A DNA stretch of 64,000 bases, taken from NCBI RefSeq assembly GCF_018531465.1, contig NZ_JAHDTF010000036.1, forward strand, positions 60,095 through 124,094. The letters are read 5' to 3'. How positions within the stretch are numbered: the first letter of the stretch is position 1; each line of letters opens with the position of its first letter. The position numbers were made by a program, and so were the translations under genes. The notes below the pieces were generated by a model that saw nothing but the letters and a program-made list of their open reading frames with translations, did no database searches and was not told the DNA's origin. Source of the DNA: Sphaerisporangium fuscum (lineage in GTDB: Bacteria; Actinomycetota; Actinomycetes; Streptosporangiales; Streptosporangiaceae). Shown here piece after piece: positions 56,137 through 63,941 of the stretch.

Positions 56137-57494
56137 TACTCCAGCATCAGTTTGTGATCTTTAGTAGCTAGGGTCCTGGTCTTGTGATGGATCAGGACAT
56201 TGCGGCGTGGGTGGCGGGGTTGGATGACCTGTTCGCGCGGGTGGCGAGCCGGTTCGGGCGGCCGGAGCCGCGGCGGCGGGCGCGGGCGTATGTGCGGGGG
56301 CTGCTGGCGCCGATCGAGGGCAAGAACGGGTGGACGCTGGCCGAGGCGGCGGGTGAGGCCAATCCGCTGGGCATGCAGCGGCTGTTGAACGCGGCCCGGT
56401 GGGACGCCGACGCGGTGCGCGATGACCTGCGCGCTTATGTGGTTGAGCACCTGGGTGCGCGTGATGGTGTGCTGATCGTGGACGAGACCGGGTTTGTGAA
56501 GAAGGGTGACAAGTCCGCAGGGGTGCAGCGTCAGTACTCCGGCACCGCGGGCCGGATCGAGAACTGTCAGCTAGGGGTGTTCCTGGCCTATGCCACCGGC
56601 TCGGGACGGACGTTCTTGGATCGGGAGCTGTATCTGCCCAAGTCGTGGATCGGTGATCGCGACCGGTGTGCCGAGGCGGGGATCGGGGCCGAGGTGGAGT
56701 TCGCCACCAAACAGGTGCTGGCGCGTCGGATGCTGACCCGGGCGATCGAGGCGGGGGTGCCGGCCGCCTGGGTGACCGCCGATGAGGCCTATGGCCAGGA
56801 CTATAAGTTCCGCGTCTTTCTCGAGCAGTACCGCATCGGCTATGTGGTGGCGGTACCACGCAGTCAGGCGATCAGCGCCGGGCTGGGGCCCAGGGCTCGC
56901 GCCGACAGCCTGCTCGCCGAGGTGCCCGCATCCGCCTGGAAGCGCATCTCGGCCGGTCAAGGTGCTAAGGGGCCGCGCCTGTATGACTGGGCGATGGCCA
57001 CCTTGCCGATCATCCGCGAGCCGGAGGAGGGGTATGAGCGGTGGATCCTCATCCGCCGTAGCATCACCCAGCCCGACGAGGTGGCCTTCTACCTCGGCTT
57101 CGGTCCAGCCGGCACCACGATCGGCGAGTTGGTGCGGGTCGCTGGAAGCCGGTGGGCCGTTGAGGAATGCTTCCAGAGCGCCAAGACCGAAGTTGGCCTG
57201 GACCAGTACCAGGTTCGCCGTTACGAGGCCTGGTATCGGCACATCACCTTGGCCATGCTCGCCCACGCCTATCTCGCCGTCACTGCGGCAAACAGCGGGC
57301 CGAAACGGATCGGGACGGCCTTGTCCCCCTCTCCATGGGAGAGGTCAGACGTCTACTGGCACACATGATCACACAACCGCCCGACCTTGATCAAATCCAG
57401 GCATGGTCCCACTGGCGCCGCCGTCACCAATACACCGCCAAGATCAGCCACTACCGGCGAAGACAGCCTCAGATCACAAACTGATGCTGGAGTA
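56137..57494 (+). mobile_element. Complete IS701-family insertion sequence
   Basis: The element is 1358 bp long, bounded by perfect 24-bp inverted repeats (56137-56160 and 57471-57494, beginning TACTCCAGCATCAG). It is flanked on both sides by CTAG (56133-56136 and 57495-57498), the 4-bp target typical of IS701-type elements. One transposase gene fills it. The right CTAG forms the stop codon of the SigJ-type gene, so the insertion did not change that protein. Identity of the ends suggests a fairly recent insertion. Confidence 0.92.
56187..57368 (+). CDS. IS701-family transposase, frameshifted near the C-terminus
   Basis: 393 residues from ATG (MDQDIAAWVAGL). DDE-type catalytic residues are visible: D in VLIVDETGFVKKG, D in WVTADEAYGQDY and E in WAVEECFQSAKTEVGLDQYQVR. 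Near the end the frame reads ALSPSPWERSDVYWHT and stops. The -1 frame continues with the expected LSMGEVRRLLAHM and SHWRRRHQYTAKISHYRRR up to 57484. The shift falls within about 57320-57335, at a run of C. The enzyme therefore lacks about 40 normal residues unless slippage restores the frame. Confidence 0.88.
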   Translation: MDQDIAAWVAGLDDLFARVASRFGRPEPRRRARAYVRGLLAPIEGKNGWTLAEAAGEANPLGMQRLLNAARWDADAVRDDLRAYVVEHLGARDGVLIVDETGFVKKGDKSAGVQRQYSGTAGRIENCQLGVFLAYATGSGRTFLDRELYLPKSWIGDRDRCAEAGIGAEVEFATKQVLARRMLTRAIEAGVPAAWVTADEAYGQDYKFRVFLEQYRIGYVVAVPRSQAISAGLGPRARADSLLAEVPASAWKRISAGQGAKGPRLYDWAMATLPIIREPEEGYERWILIRRSITQPDEVAFYLGFGPAGTTIGELVRVAGSRWAVEECFQSAKTEVGLDQYQVRRYEAWYRHITLAMLAHAYLAVTAANSGPKRIGTALSPSPWERSDVYWHT

Positions 57495-58394
57495 CTAGCC
57501 GGCCCGTCCCCACAGTCGCAGCTTCTCCGGATTGCGGACCACCCAGATCCGGGTGACGCGGCCGTCGGCGACATCGAACGCGGCTACGGTCATGACGACG
57601 CCGGCACGCTGGGCCACCAGGCCCGGCACACCGTTGACCGACCGCTCCAGGAGTTCGAGCCCCGGAGCCTTGTCGGCGATGGCGACCATGTACTGGGCGA
57701 TCCGCGAACCGCCTTCGATCGGGCGCAGGACGGTGCCGACCATGCCGCCGCCGTCGGCGGTCATCACGGCGGCCGGGTCGAGGAGGTCGACGAGGGCCGC
57801 GATGTCCTTCGTCTCCCATGCCTCTTTGACATGCCGCACCGCGTCGGTCTGCCCGGCCGCCGTCACGGGAGCACGCGCGACGCCCACCCGCCGTCGGGCG
57901 GAGGATGCCAGCTGCTTGCAGGCCGCAGGGTTCCGGCCGAGGATGCCGGCGATCTCGGCGAAGGGGTAACGGAAGACGTCGTGCAGGACGAACGCCACCC
58001 GCTCTGCGGGCGTCATCGACTCCAGGACGACGAGGAAGGCCATGGTCACCGATTCGTCCAGGACCATCTGGTCGGCGGGGTCGGTGCCATGGCCGTGGTC
58101 CCACTCGGCGCGGTCGGGCAGCGGCTCGGGCAGCCACGCGCCGACATAGCTTTCACGCCGGACCCGCGCCGAGCCGAGCACGTCCAGGCAGATGCGGCCG
58201 GTCACCGTCGTCAACCAGGCACCAGGAGACACGATCTCCTCCTGCCGGCTTCGTGGCAGCGCGTACCAGCGCGCGTAGGCCTCCTGTACGGCGTCCTCGG
58301 CCTCGGCCAGTGAACCGAGCAACCGGTAGGCGACATTGATCAGTTGGCGCCGCTCGCCGGCTATCTCATCGATGCTCGTCCCAGCCATTCCCAT
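57495..58394 (-). CDS. SigJ-type ECF RNA polymerase sigma factor
   Basis: 299 residues. Region 2 is RRQLINVAYRLLGSLAEAEDAVQEAYARWYAL, region 4 is MTPAERVAFVLHDVFRYPFAEIAGILGRNPAACKQLASSARRRV, and a C-terminal SnoaL-like domain of about 110 residues (VRHVKEAWETKDIAALVDLLDPAAVMTADGGG) follows. This domain order defines the SigJ (ECF41) group, in which the C-terminal domain modulates activity instead of a separate anti-sigma factor. Its stop lies in the CTAG used by the IS element. Confidence 0.93.
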   Translation of the reverse strand: MGMAGTSIDEIAGERRQLINVAYRLLGSLAEAEDAVQEAYARWYALPRSRQEEIVSPGAWLTTVTGRICLDVLGSARVRRESYVGAWLPEPLPDRAEWDHGHGTDPADQMVLDESVTMAFLVVLESMTPAERVAFVLHDVFRYPFAEIAGILGRNPAACKQLASSARRRVGVARAPVTAAGQTDAVRHVKEAWETKDIAALVDLLDPAAVMTADGGGMVGTVLRPIEGGSRIAQYMVAIADKAPGLELLERSVNGVPGLVAQRAGVVMTVAAFDVADGRVTRIWVVRNPEKLRLWGRAG

Positions 58395-58495
58395 GCTCCC
58401 GACCGCCTCCTCGCCTTACCTTTCGCAGGCCCGCGTCGTCGGACTGGTGAGACCTTACCGATTCACTGCCTTCGGGCGGACAAGGGGACCGTGAC

Positions 58496-58870
58496 ATGGC
58501 CACCCAGGCGACGGCACAGCGCCGCTTCTCGTTTCTGCAGATCGCGATCACCCTGCAGACCCTGACCATCTTCCTTCAAGCGGCCTCGGCCGGACTGCTG
58601 CTGACCTCGTCCTACGGAGAAACGCTGCACAGTATCGGAGCCCGCGTGATGTGGGGGGCGTCGCTGCTGTACGTGCTCGCGGCGGTGCTGGCGTGGAAGC
58701 CGGGCGGCGGCTCGCCCCGGCCCATCTGGCACGCGTCGGGCTTTCTCGTCCTCGCCTCCGTCCAGGTCGTGCTCGGCATCGCGCACATACCGTCGGTCCA
58801 TCTTCCGCTGGGCGTCCTGATGTTCGGGCTGAGTGTGCTGGCGTCGGCACGGCGCTTCGGCAGGCCGTAG
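58496..58870 (+). CDS. Four-helix membrane protein, unknown
   Basis: 124 residues from ATG with GGGG upstream (MATQATAQRRFSFLQIAITL). Four membrane helices, with LLYVLAAVLAWKPGGGSP and VLGIAHIPSVHLPLGVLMFGLSVLASARRF. It resembles the protein of 39837 in length, helix spacing and the VLxWxPG loop. It is divergent from the SigJ-type gene and could be one of its targets, as ECF41 factors often control neighbours. Function unknown. Confidence 0.75.
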   Translation: MATQATAQRRFSFLQIAITLQTLTIFLQAASAGLLLTSSYGETLHSIGARVMWGASLLYVLAAVLAWKPGGGSPRPIWHASGFLVLASVQVVLGIAHIPSVHLPLGVLMFGLSVLASARRFGRP

Positions 58871-58920
58871 TAGATCCACCCCAACGTCACGGTGTTTCGC
58901 ACCATTTCCGTACGAAAGCG

Positions 58921-59403
58921 CTACTGACCGATTCGATGCCGGTCGCCCACCTGCTCCAAGGCGGCCTCGTAGGCACGCAGGGCGGTGATGACCGTGGCGC
59001 GTTCGGCGGGGTCGAGGTCGCGCATGACGCTTTCCCAGGCCGAGGCGCTGCCAGAAAGCCATTCGCTGATCGGTGCGATGTAGGCGGGGGCGATGGCGAT
59101 GATGCGGCGGCGGCGGTCGGCGGGATCGGCGGTGCGTTCCAGGACGCCCGGCCGCGACAGCTCACTCACCATGAGGCTGACGGTCGTCGGGGCCACCTCC
59201 AGCCGGGCGGCGAGCTCGTTGACGCTGGCAGGACCGTCGTACTCCAGGTGGGCCAGCAGCGCGAGATGCCGCGGCGCGAGATCCAGGCCCTGGAGCGCTG
59301 GAGGGATGGGCAGGCGCTTGGCGCGGCCGACGAGCCGTGGCATGAGCAGCAGCAGGGTACGGACGGCCTCGTCGACGGCCGGACCGTCCGATTCGATGGA
59401 CAT
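58921..59403 (-). CDS. MarR-family transcriptional regulator
   Basis: 160 residues. The winged helix (about 45-110) reads LAPRHLALLAHLEYDGPASVNELAARLEVAPTTVSLMVSELSRPGVLERTADPADRRRRII, the standard MarR signature with the DRR wing. The gene is divergent from the tautomerase gene, and the shared gap holds two palindromes that are likely its operators. Confidence 0.92.
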   Translation of the reverse strand: MSIESDGPAVDEAVRTLLLLMPRLVGRAKRLPIPPALQGLDLAPRHLALLAHLEYDGPASVNELAARLEVAPTTVSLMVSELSRPGVLERTADPADRRRRIIAIAPAYIAPISEWLSGSASAWESVMRDLDPAERATVITALRAYEAALEQVGDRHRIGQ

Positions 59404-59422
59404 CGGCGAGATCTCCCAATAC

Positions 59423-59451
59423 CTTTGATTTCAAAGCCTTTGAAGTTAAAG
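59423..59451. promoter_or_regulatory. Two palindromic operators for the MarR regulator
   Basis: CTTTGATTTCAAAG (59423-59436, perfect 6-bp arms) and CTTTGAAGTTAAAG (59438-59451, one mismatch) lie one base apart in the gap between divergent genes, 15 bp centre to centre. This AT-rich pair in GC-rich DNA fits MarR dimer sites controlling both genes. Confidence 0.75.
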
Positions 59452-59466
59452 GAAACGAGGTCCACT

Positions 59467-59847
59467 GTGCCGCACCTGACCGTCCACCTTCCAGAGAACA
59501 GGCTGACCGGTAGTGAAGCCAAGCTCGTCACCGCCCTGACCGAGGCGATCGTCGGCGTCTACGGCGACTGGGCCCGCGACCTCGTGAGCATCCGCCTGGC
59601 CGGAGTCCCCGCAGGCCGCTTCGCGCAGGGCGGCACGGCCGTGGACACGAACGTCTCGGTGACTCTGGGCGTCCGCGCCGGCGTCTTCGACCGCCCCGAC
59701 GCCGCCCAGATCACCGCGCGCCTCGGCGCCGCCCTCACCGACGCGATCACGCGCGTCCTCGGCGAGGAACTCCGCACCGGCACCATGGTCGAACTCGTGG
59801 CGTCCCCGCAGGAACGGACCTTCGTCGGCGGCGCCCTCGCCGTATGA
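59467..59847 (+). CDS. Tautomerase-superfamily protein
   Basis: 126 residues from GTG, directly followed by Pro, so processing would expose the catalytic Pro1 of tautomerases (PHLTVHLPENRLTGSE). The chain is twice the length of 4-oxalocrotonate tautomerase monomers and resembles MIF/CHMI-like single-chain versions, with VSIRLAGVPAGRFAQGGTAVDTNVSVTLGVRAG. It probably tautomerises or dehalogenates an aromatic or oxo-acid; repression by the divergent MarR would link it to aromatic compound sensing. Confidence 0.82.
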   Translation: MPHLTVHLPENRLTGSEAKLVTALTEAIVGVYGDWARDLVSIRLAGVPAGRFAQGGTAVDTNVSVTLGVRAGVFDRPDAAQITARLGAALTDAITRVLGEELRTGTMVELVASPQERTFVGGALAV

Positions 59848-59965
59848 CCGCTCGCCGAAATGGCCGATCCCCCGGAGCCGGAGTGCCCTCGCCGGAGTGC
59901 CAAGAGCAGTCACCTTGCGGGGAGGGCATGGCCGGCGGCACAGCGAACCTCAGTGCCGACCGTGG

Positions 59966-60454
59966 CTACGGCTTGAGGCGGTGAAGTCCCTGGCCGGGAC
60001 GCCAAAGGTCGATCACCATGACAGACGCCTCGAACTGCGTCAGTACGACCTCGCGGATGTCGGCCTTGAAGAAATGGGACTCGCTGAAGGCATCGGGACC
60101 AAAGCCGCGCGCAACCAACATCGGCCCGATCTGGTCCCGGTCGGTGATCTCGACCGCGTACCCGGACAGCTTGGTGTCACCGGATGAGGCGGCCGAATCG
60201 TCGGCGCCAAGGAGAACCGGAGGGCCGTGCAGAGCGAAGCGTGGGTCACGCTTCAGGTCGCGAGCCTTCAGGGCGCCGGGCATCGATCCGAACCACAGAT
60301 CGTCGCCGATGACGTAGGCCTCGATGCCGCTGACGCGCGGTGAGCCGTCCTTGCGAAGTGTCGCGATGGTCTTGTGCTTGTGCGACTCGAACGACTCCCG
60401 GACCTGGGCGGCGAACTCCGGTGCCGATTCGGCGACTTCACGCCAGGTGGCCAT
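59966..60454 (-). CDS. Pyridoxamine 5'-phosphate oxidase-fold protein
   Basis: 162 residues from ATG (MATWREVAESAPEF). The split-barrel shows FESHKHKTIATLRKDGSPRVSGIEAYVIGDDLWFGSMPGALKARDLKRDPRFALHGPP, as in F420- or FMN-dependent PNPOx-like oxidoreductases of actinobacteria. Whether FMN or F420 is used cannot be told; the basic KARDLKRDPRFALH motif suits either. The gene stands alone. Confidence 0.87.
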   Translation of the reverse strand: MATWREVAESAPEFAAQVRESFESHKHKTIATLRKDGSPRVSGIEAYVIGDDLWFGSMPGALKARDLKRDPRFALHGPPVLLGADDSAASSGDTKLSGYAVEITDRDQIGPMLVARGFGPDAFSESHFFKADIREVVLTQFEASVMVIDLWRPGQGLHRLKP

Positions 60455-60643
60455 GTGTTCCCCCAACATACGATCTTGTACAACCGGCCTAGCCTGTCAC
60501 GTAGAACCGACAAAAAACGTTGTGGCGTACCCAGGTGAAGAACGACTTCATCTGTGCTTTCGCCCAGGTCGGCACCTTGGACACGTGGCATCTGCCACGC
60601 CGGGAAGCCGAGAACGGCACGAACCAATGACACGATAGGCGTC

Positions 60644-61336
60644 ATGCGAAAGACAGTCGCCGCAAGCCTGCTTTTCCTGCTCCTCCCCCTGACCGTCCCG
60701 CACACCGCCCACGCCGAGGTCGCCGACGTCTACCCCGACTACGCGACCCTTGCCGCGAACGAGGTCGAGGGCCGGGACTACCTGCGCATGTGGCGCCTCC
60801 CCAAGGGGGCCACCGTGGCGCACATCGCCATCCACGGCGGCGCGATCGAGTCACCGACCACCCAGCTGGCCGACTACGCGGCGGGCAAAACGCAGGCCTT
60901 CTACTCCTTCGCCGGTATCAAGCCCGACGGCAACGACCGGCTCCACATCACCGCGACCCACTTCGACGAGCCCCGCGCACTCAAGCTGGTCGGCGCGGTC
61001 GACTACACCGTCTCCTGGCACGCCGCCGCGGGCAGCGAGGCGACGACCTACGTGGGCGGCCGAGACACCAAGCTGGCCGCCAAGATCATCGCCGCCCTGA
61101 AGAAGGCCGGGTTCACGGTCGCCGACACGGTCCCCGACAGGATCGACGGCACGAGCCCACGCAACATCGCCAACAAGAACAAGCGCGGCATGGGCGTGCA
61201 ACTGGAGATCAGCAAGGGCCAGCGCATGCGTTTCTTCGCCGACGGCAAGCTGACCAGGGCCTGGGTGGAGAACCCGGCCAACCGCACCCCGGCCTTCTAC
61301 AAGTACGTCGCCGCCGTCAACCGCGCGCTCGGCTGA
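60644..61336 (+). CDS. Secreted poly-gamma-glutamate hydrolase-family protein
   Basis: 230 residues, signal peptide about 1-25 (ASLLFLLLPLTVPHTAHA). The zinc hydrolase core has VAHIAIHGGAIESPTTQLADYAAG, matching the HGG-IEP-T motif of phage and Bacillus PghP, followed by LHITATHFDEPRALKLV and VQLEISKGQRMRFF. Family enzymes cleave poly-gamma-glutamate or similar isopeptides. In this organism it may trim a wall or extracellular polymer. No capsule genes are nearby. Confidence 0.85.
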   Translation: MRKTVAASLLFLLLPLTVPHTAHAEVADVYPDYATLAANEVEGRDYLRMWRLPKGATVAHIAIHGGAIESPTTQLADYAAGKTQAFYSFAGIKPDGNDRLHITATHFDEPRALKLVGAVDYTVSWHAAAGSEATTYVGGRDTKLAAKIIAALKKAGFTVADTVPDRIDGTSPRNIANKNKRGMGVQLEISKGQRMRFFADGKLTRAWVENPANRTPAFYKYVAAVNRALG

Positions 61337-61464
61337 CACCAGCTCGTGCACGCGGCGCAGGAGCGCTCGCCAGTGTCCGTGATCTCCTGGGTGTCGTCGA
61401 AGACCGCTTCGGCCGGACGCGGAGGCACCGCCTCTGCGTACGGCCGAGGCGGTCAGCCGCATGG

Positions 61465-62151
61465 TCAAGGCCTGTGGACGTTCGACAGCGGCAGATAGGA
61501 GCTGAAATGGTCGGCCACGATGTCCGCCACGGCCTCCGCATCGTCGTGCCCATCAACCTCAAGGACTCGTATGCCCAGGCGACGAGCGGAGCGGGCGGCC
61601 TCGCCCGCGACGAGGCGGTCTCGGGCGAGTCGGTTGCGCTGTGCTCGATCGGGGTCGCTGACCGCGTGACCGACGGCGGCGGCACGCGACAGTTCACGGA
61701 GCTGACGCTCACGGAATTCCTCGCTCGGCACCATCACGATCATTCGACGGGATGAGTCGATGATGGGGGCGACCAGTTCGGGACGCAGCCCCCAGCCTTC
61801 GGCGATGACGGGCCGCCCCGATACCAGGCCGCGCAGATCGTCCAAAGCCCACTCGAACCGCGTGCGGAAGCCGGCCAGGGTCTCGTCAGCCATCTGTTGA
61901 GGGCTGGTGTTCACCCAGACGCTGTCCGGATCGGGGTCTGCGATCGGCTCGCCACGTCGCGCTCGGCGTGCGACCCGACGGTCATCGTGTGCACGCGCGT
62001 CGTGATAGTCGTAGTGGTACGCGGTCAGCCCGTATCGGATGGCCAGCAGCCTGGCGACGGTGGATTTTCCGGCCCATTGGCCACCTCCGATCCATAGGGC
62101 GCTGCGCAAAGTACCGAACGGATCCGAGATCTCACTACCCCTAGCGTTCAC
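61465..62151 (-). CDS. P-loop small-molecule kinase-like protein
   Basis: About 228 residues; a GTG (VNARGSEISDPFGTLRSALWIGG) is chosen but has a weak ribosome site. Walker A GGQWAGKST lies near residue 21, then LAIRYGLTAYHYDYHDARAH. Further motifs are FEWALDDLRGLVSGRPVIAEGWGLRPELV and IVMVPSEEFRERQLREL. It resembles uncharacterised AAA/uridine-kinase-like proteins of actinobacteria. GC is lower than average. It lies about 270 bp from a divergent HIT gene. Confidence 0.7.
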   Translation of the reverse strand: MNARGSEISDPFGTLRSALWIGGGQWAGKSTVARLLAIRYGLTAYHYDYHDARAHDDRRVARRARRGEPIADPDPDSVWVNTSPQQMADETLAGFRTRFEWALDDLRGLVSGRPVIAEGWGLRPELVAPIIDSSRRMIVMVPSEEFRERQLRELSRAAAVGHAVSDPDRAQRNRLARDRLVAGEAARSARRLGIRVLEVDGHDDAEAVADIVADHFSSYLPLSNVHRP

Positions 62152-62422
62152 GGTTGCAGCCTGGCAGCTGTACAGACCAAAGAAACAGTCTTGTTCTGCC
62201 TGGCCGGCCGGGAGATGCTCGTAGAGAGGGGAAGTGCCGGCTTGTCGAACGCCTCTGGCGCAGTGGCACCACAACAGGAACGGTAACGGCTTATCTGCCC
62301 ATGACAGGACTCACGGCGGGCTCAGCGAGGGTTTCACGGCTGGAGGTGCGGCCCGCGCGCATACCTGGTTGCTCAAGCCAAATCATTCGCTGTGAATGCC
62401 GCTCGCTGTCACCATGTTGGCC

Positions 62423-62905
62423 ATGGGCAACCTTGGCGTATCGGACTGCGTCTTCTGCGCGATCCTTCGCGGTGAGGGTGAGGCGAGCATTCCCTACGCG
62501 GACGACCGCGTCATGGTGATCATGGACATAGGAGCCGTCACCCCTGGCCACCTCCTCGTCATTCCACGCGTTCACGCCGTTGGGTTGGAAGACCTTGATG
62601 AGGAGACGAGTGCGCATGTATGGACGATCGGCCATCGGATGGCCCGAGCTCTGCGGCGCTCTGGTTTGCGATGTGAGGGCGTGAACGTCTTCCTGGCGGA
62701 CGGGAAAGCAGCGTTTCAGGAGGTCTTCCACTTTCACCTGCATGTGTTCCCTCGCTTCGAGGGGGACAGCTTCCAGATAGCCGCCGACTGGGGCACAAGG
62801 GCACGGAGTCTGCTCGACCAGGAATCGAAGGCGGTCCGGTCCGGCTTGGCAGCGCTGGAATTACCCACCGCGGACACGGGAACCAATCGTGATATGCCTG
62901 CCTGA
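62423..62905 (+). CDS. HIT-family nucleotide hydrolase/transferase
   Basis: About 160 residues from ATG (MGNLGVSDCVFCAILRGE); an upstream Met is possible. The metal-binding CVFC is at the N-terminus, then VIMDIGAVTPGHLLVIPRVHAVGLEDL, and the histidine triad is FHFHLHVFPR. Such proteins cleave nucleoside phosphoramidates or dinucleotides. The gene lies in the lower-GC right end of the window. Confidence 0.88.
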   Translation: MGNLGVSDCVFCAILRGEGEASIPYADDRVMVIMDIGAVTPGHLLVIPRVHAVGLEDLDEETSAHVWTIGHRMARALRRSGLRCEGVNVFLADGKAAFQEVFHFHLHVFPRFEGDSFQIAADWGTRARSLLDQESKAVRSGLAALELPTADTGTNRDMPA

Positions 62906-63144
62906 CATCATCACTCCGCTCGACGGCCACCACCGAAGCCCGGTCCCCCAATCCCGTGTGATAGCCGGCGGGATCTCGACCTGGAGACCGGAACCGCACG
63001 GGTCGAGCGGCAGAGGGATTCGTTACTTCTAGCTGAGATCGGGCGCGATCGTGGCGCCGATGGCCTGGGCAAGCTCGACGGGTAGGGGATACCGATATAG
63101 TGCCCCTCCTGCTCGCGCTGACCTCGACATAGGCCGTGCCGGAC

Positions 63145-63396
63145 TCAGATGGACTTAACCCAGGATCGAGCCTTCCTCTCAGGCATCCCGAGCTCGTTCC
63201 GGACAAGTCGGATCGCTTGCTCCTCTTGCCCGTGAACCTTAAGTTGCCGGACGCGCCCGGTGAGTTCCTCTGCTCGTATCCGATCGGTATATCGAAGTAC
63301 GCGGCGCTGCCTGAATATCCGAATGAGGAGCACCAGCCACAAGCCGAAGAAGCAGATGGCTAGCACAGGGACGACAAAGGTGATGAGGTCAAACAC
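63145..63396 (-). CDS. Small N-terminal-anchored membrane protein (83 aa)
   Basis: 83 residues, beginning MFDLITFVVPVLAICFFGLWLVLLI, one membrane helix. A basic cytoplasmic part follows (RIFRQRRVLRYTDRIRAEELTGRVRQLKVHGQEEQAIRLVRNELGMPERKARSWVKSI), helical. It is AT-richer than its surroundings. Similar small genes occur near integrase ends of actinobacterial elements, but no family is recognised. Confidence 0.6.
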   Translation of the reverse strand: MFDLITFVVPVLAICFFGLWLVLLIRIFRQRRVLRYTDRIRAEELTGRVRQLKVHGQEEQAIRLVRNELGMPERKARSWVKSI

Positions 63397-63455
63397 AAGT
63401 TCACCGTAGCCCCTGCCTCCGCAACGATGGCGGCGATGCGGTTAAGCGCTTGGCT

Positions 63456-63476
63456 GTACAGCCACGAGTACAGCCA
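63456..63476. repeat. GTACAGCCA direct repeats, integrase-arm-like
   Basis: GTACAGCCA occurs at 63456-63464 and 63468-63476, 12 bp apart. The core GTACAGC is the reverse complement of the repeats behind the ICE integrase at 10154-10173. No integrase gene remains beside it. Confidence 0.4.
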
Positions 63477-63858
63477 AGGGGCCCGAACGACGACGGAAGC
63501 CAGCGAACGGCCACGGACGGCAGACCCTCAGATCGGAGCCTTGGAGCTTCATCGAATCGTCTTCTCCTAATCCGCAGTTCCCAGGTCGCCTGGCTTCCCT
63601 AGGAGCAGTGGCGGTCTCCGATGCTATCCAGCGTCCCCGGCGTCGTGCCCGATCGCCTACGCAAGCCGTACCCATGCGGGGAGGCGCGGCGCAATGTCGG
63701 AGACCGTCTCAACGAGAGTACCGCCGTGCCCGTCGCGTGCCCGATGGAGCGGGAAACGAGGGGGAACAGCGGGGAGTCACGGGGAACGCGATCAGTGTGC
63801 TGATCTGTGGTTCTGCTGGTGGAGCAAGATCGGCAGGCGTCTTCGCAAGCAGGATGTC

Positions 63859-63875
63859 AGGAGTTCGAATCTCCT
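63859..63875 (+). other. tRNA-like T-arm remnant
   Basis: AGGAG-TTCGAAT-CTCCT forms a perfect T-stem and standard T-loop. Upstream GTTC ... GAGC (63819-63834) resembles a D-arm, but the anticodon arm is poor and no acceptor stem can be formed. A degenerate tRNA 3' piece left by an integrated element is the likeliest explanation. Confidence 0.4.
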
Positions 63876-63941
63876 AGTAGTGCTTTGTTAGGTCGGCGTG
63901 TCGTGGAGCCACTGTGACGGTGTGGGTAGTTTCATGCTGCG

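Larger units (their letters stand above)
63397..63941. other. Gene-poor right end with mobile-element relics
   Basis: No gene is supported. The stretch contains GTACAGCCA repeats, three GGGGAAC-like words at 63750-63790, a tRNA T-arm-like piece and the left flank of an IS701-like transposase gene. The mix suggests an old integration site broken up by further insertions. Confidence 0.5.

Noticed and set aside
63800..63891. Functional tRNA gene at the right end
   Set aside because: The T-arm is good, but the acceptor stem cannot pair and the anticodon arm is irregular, so it is treated as a remnant.
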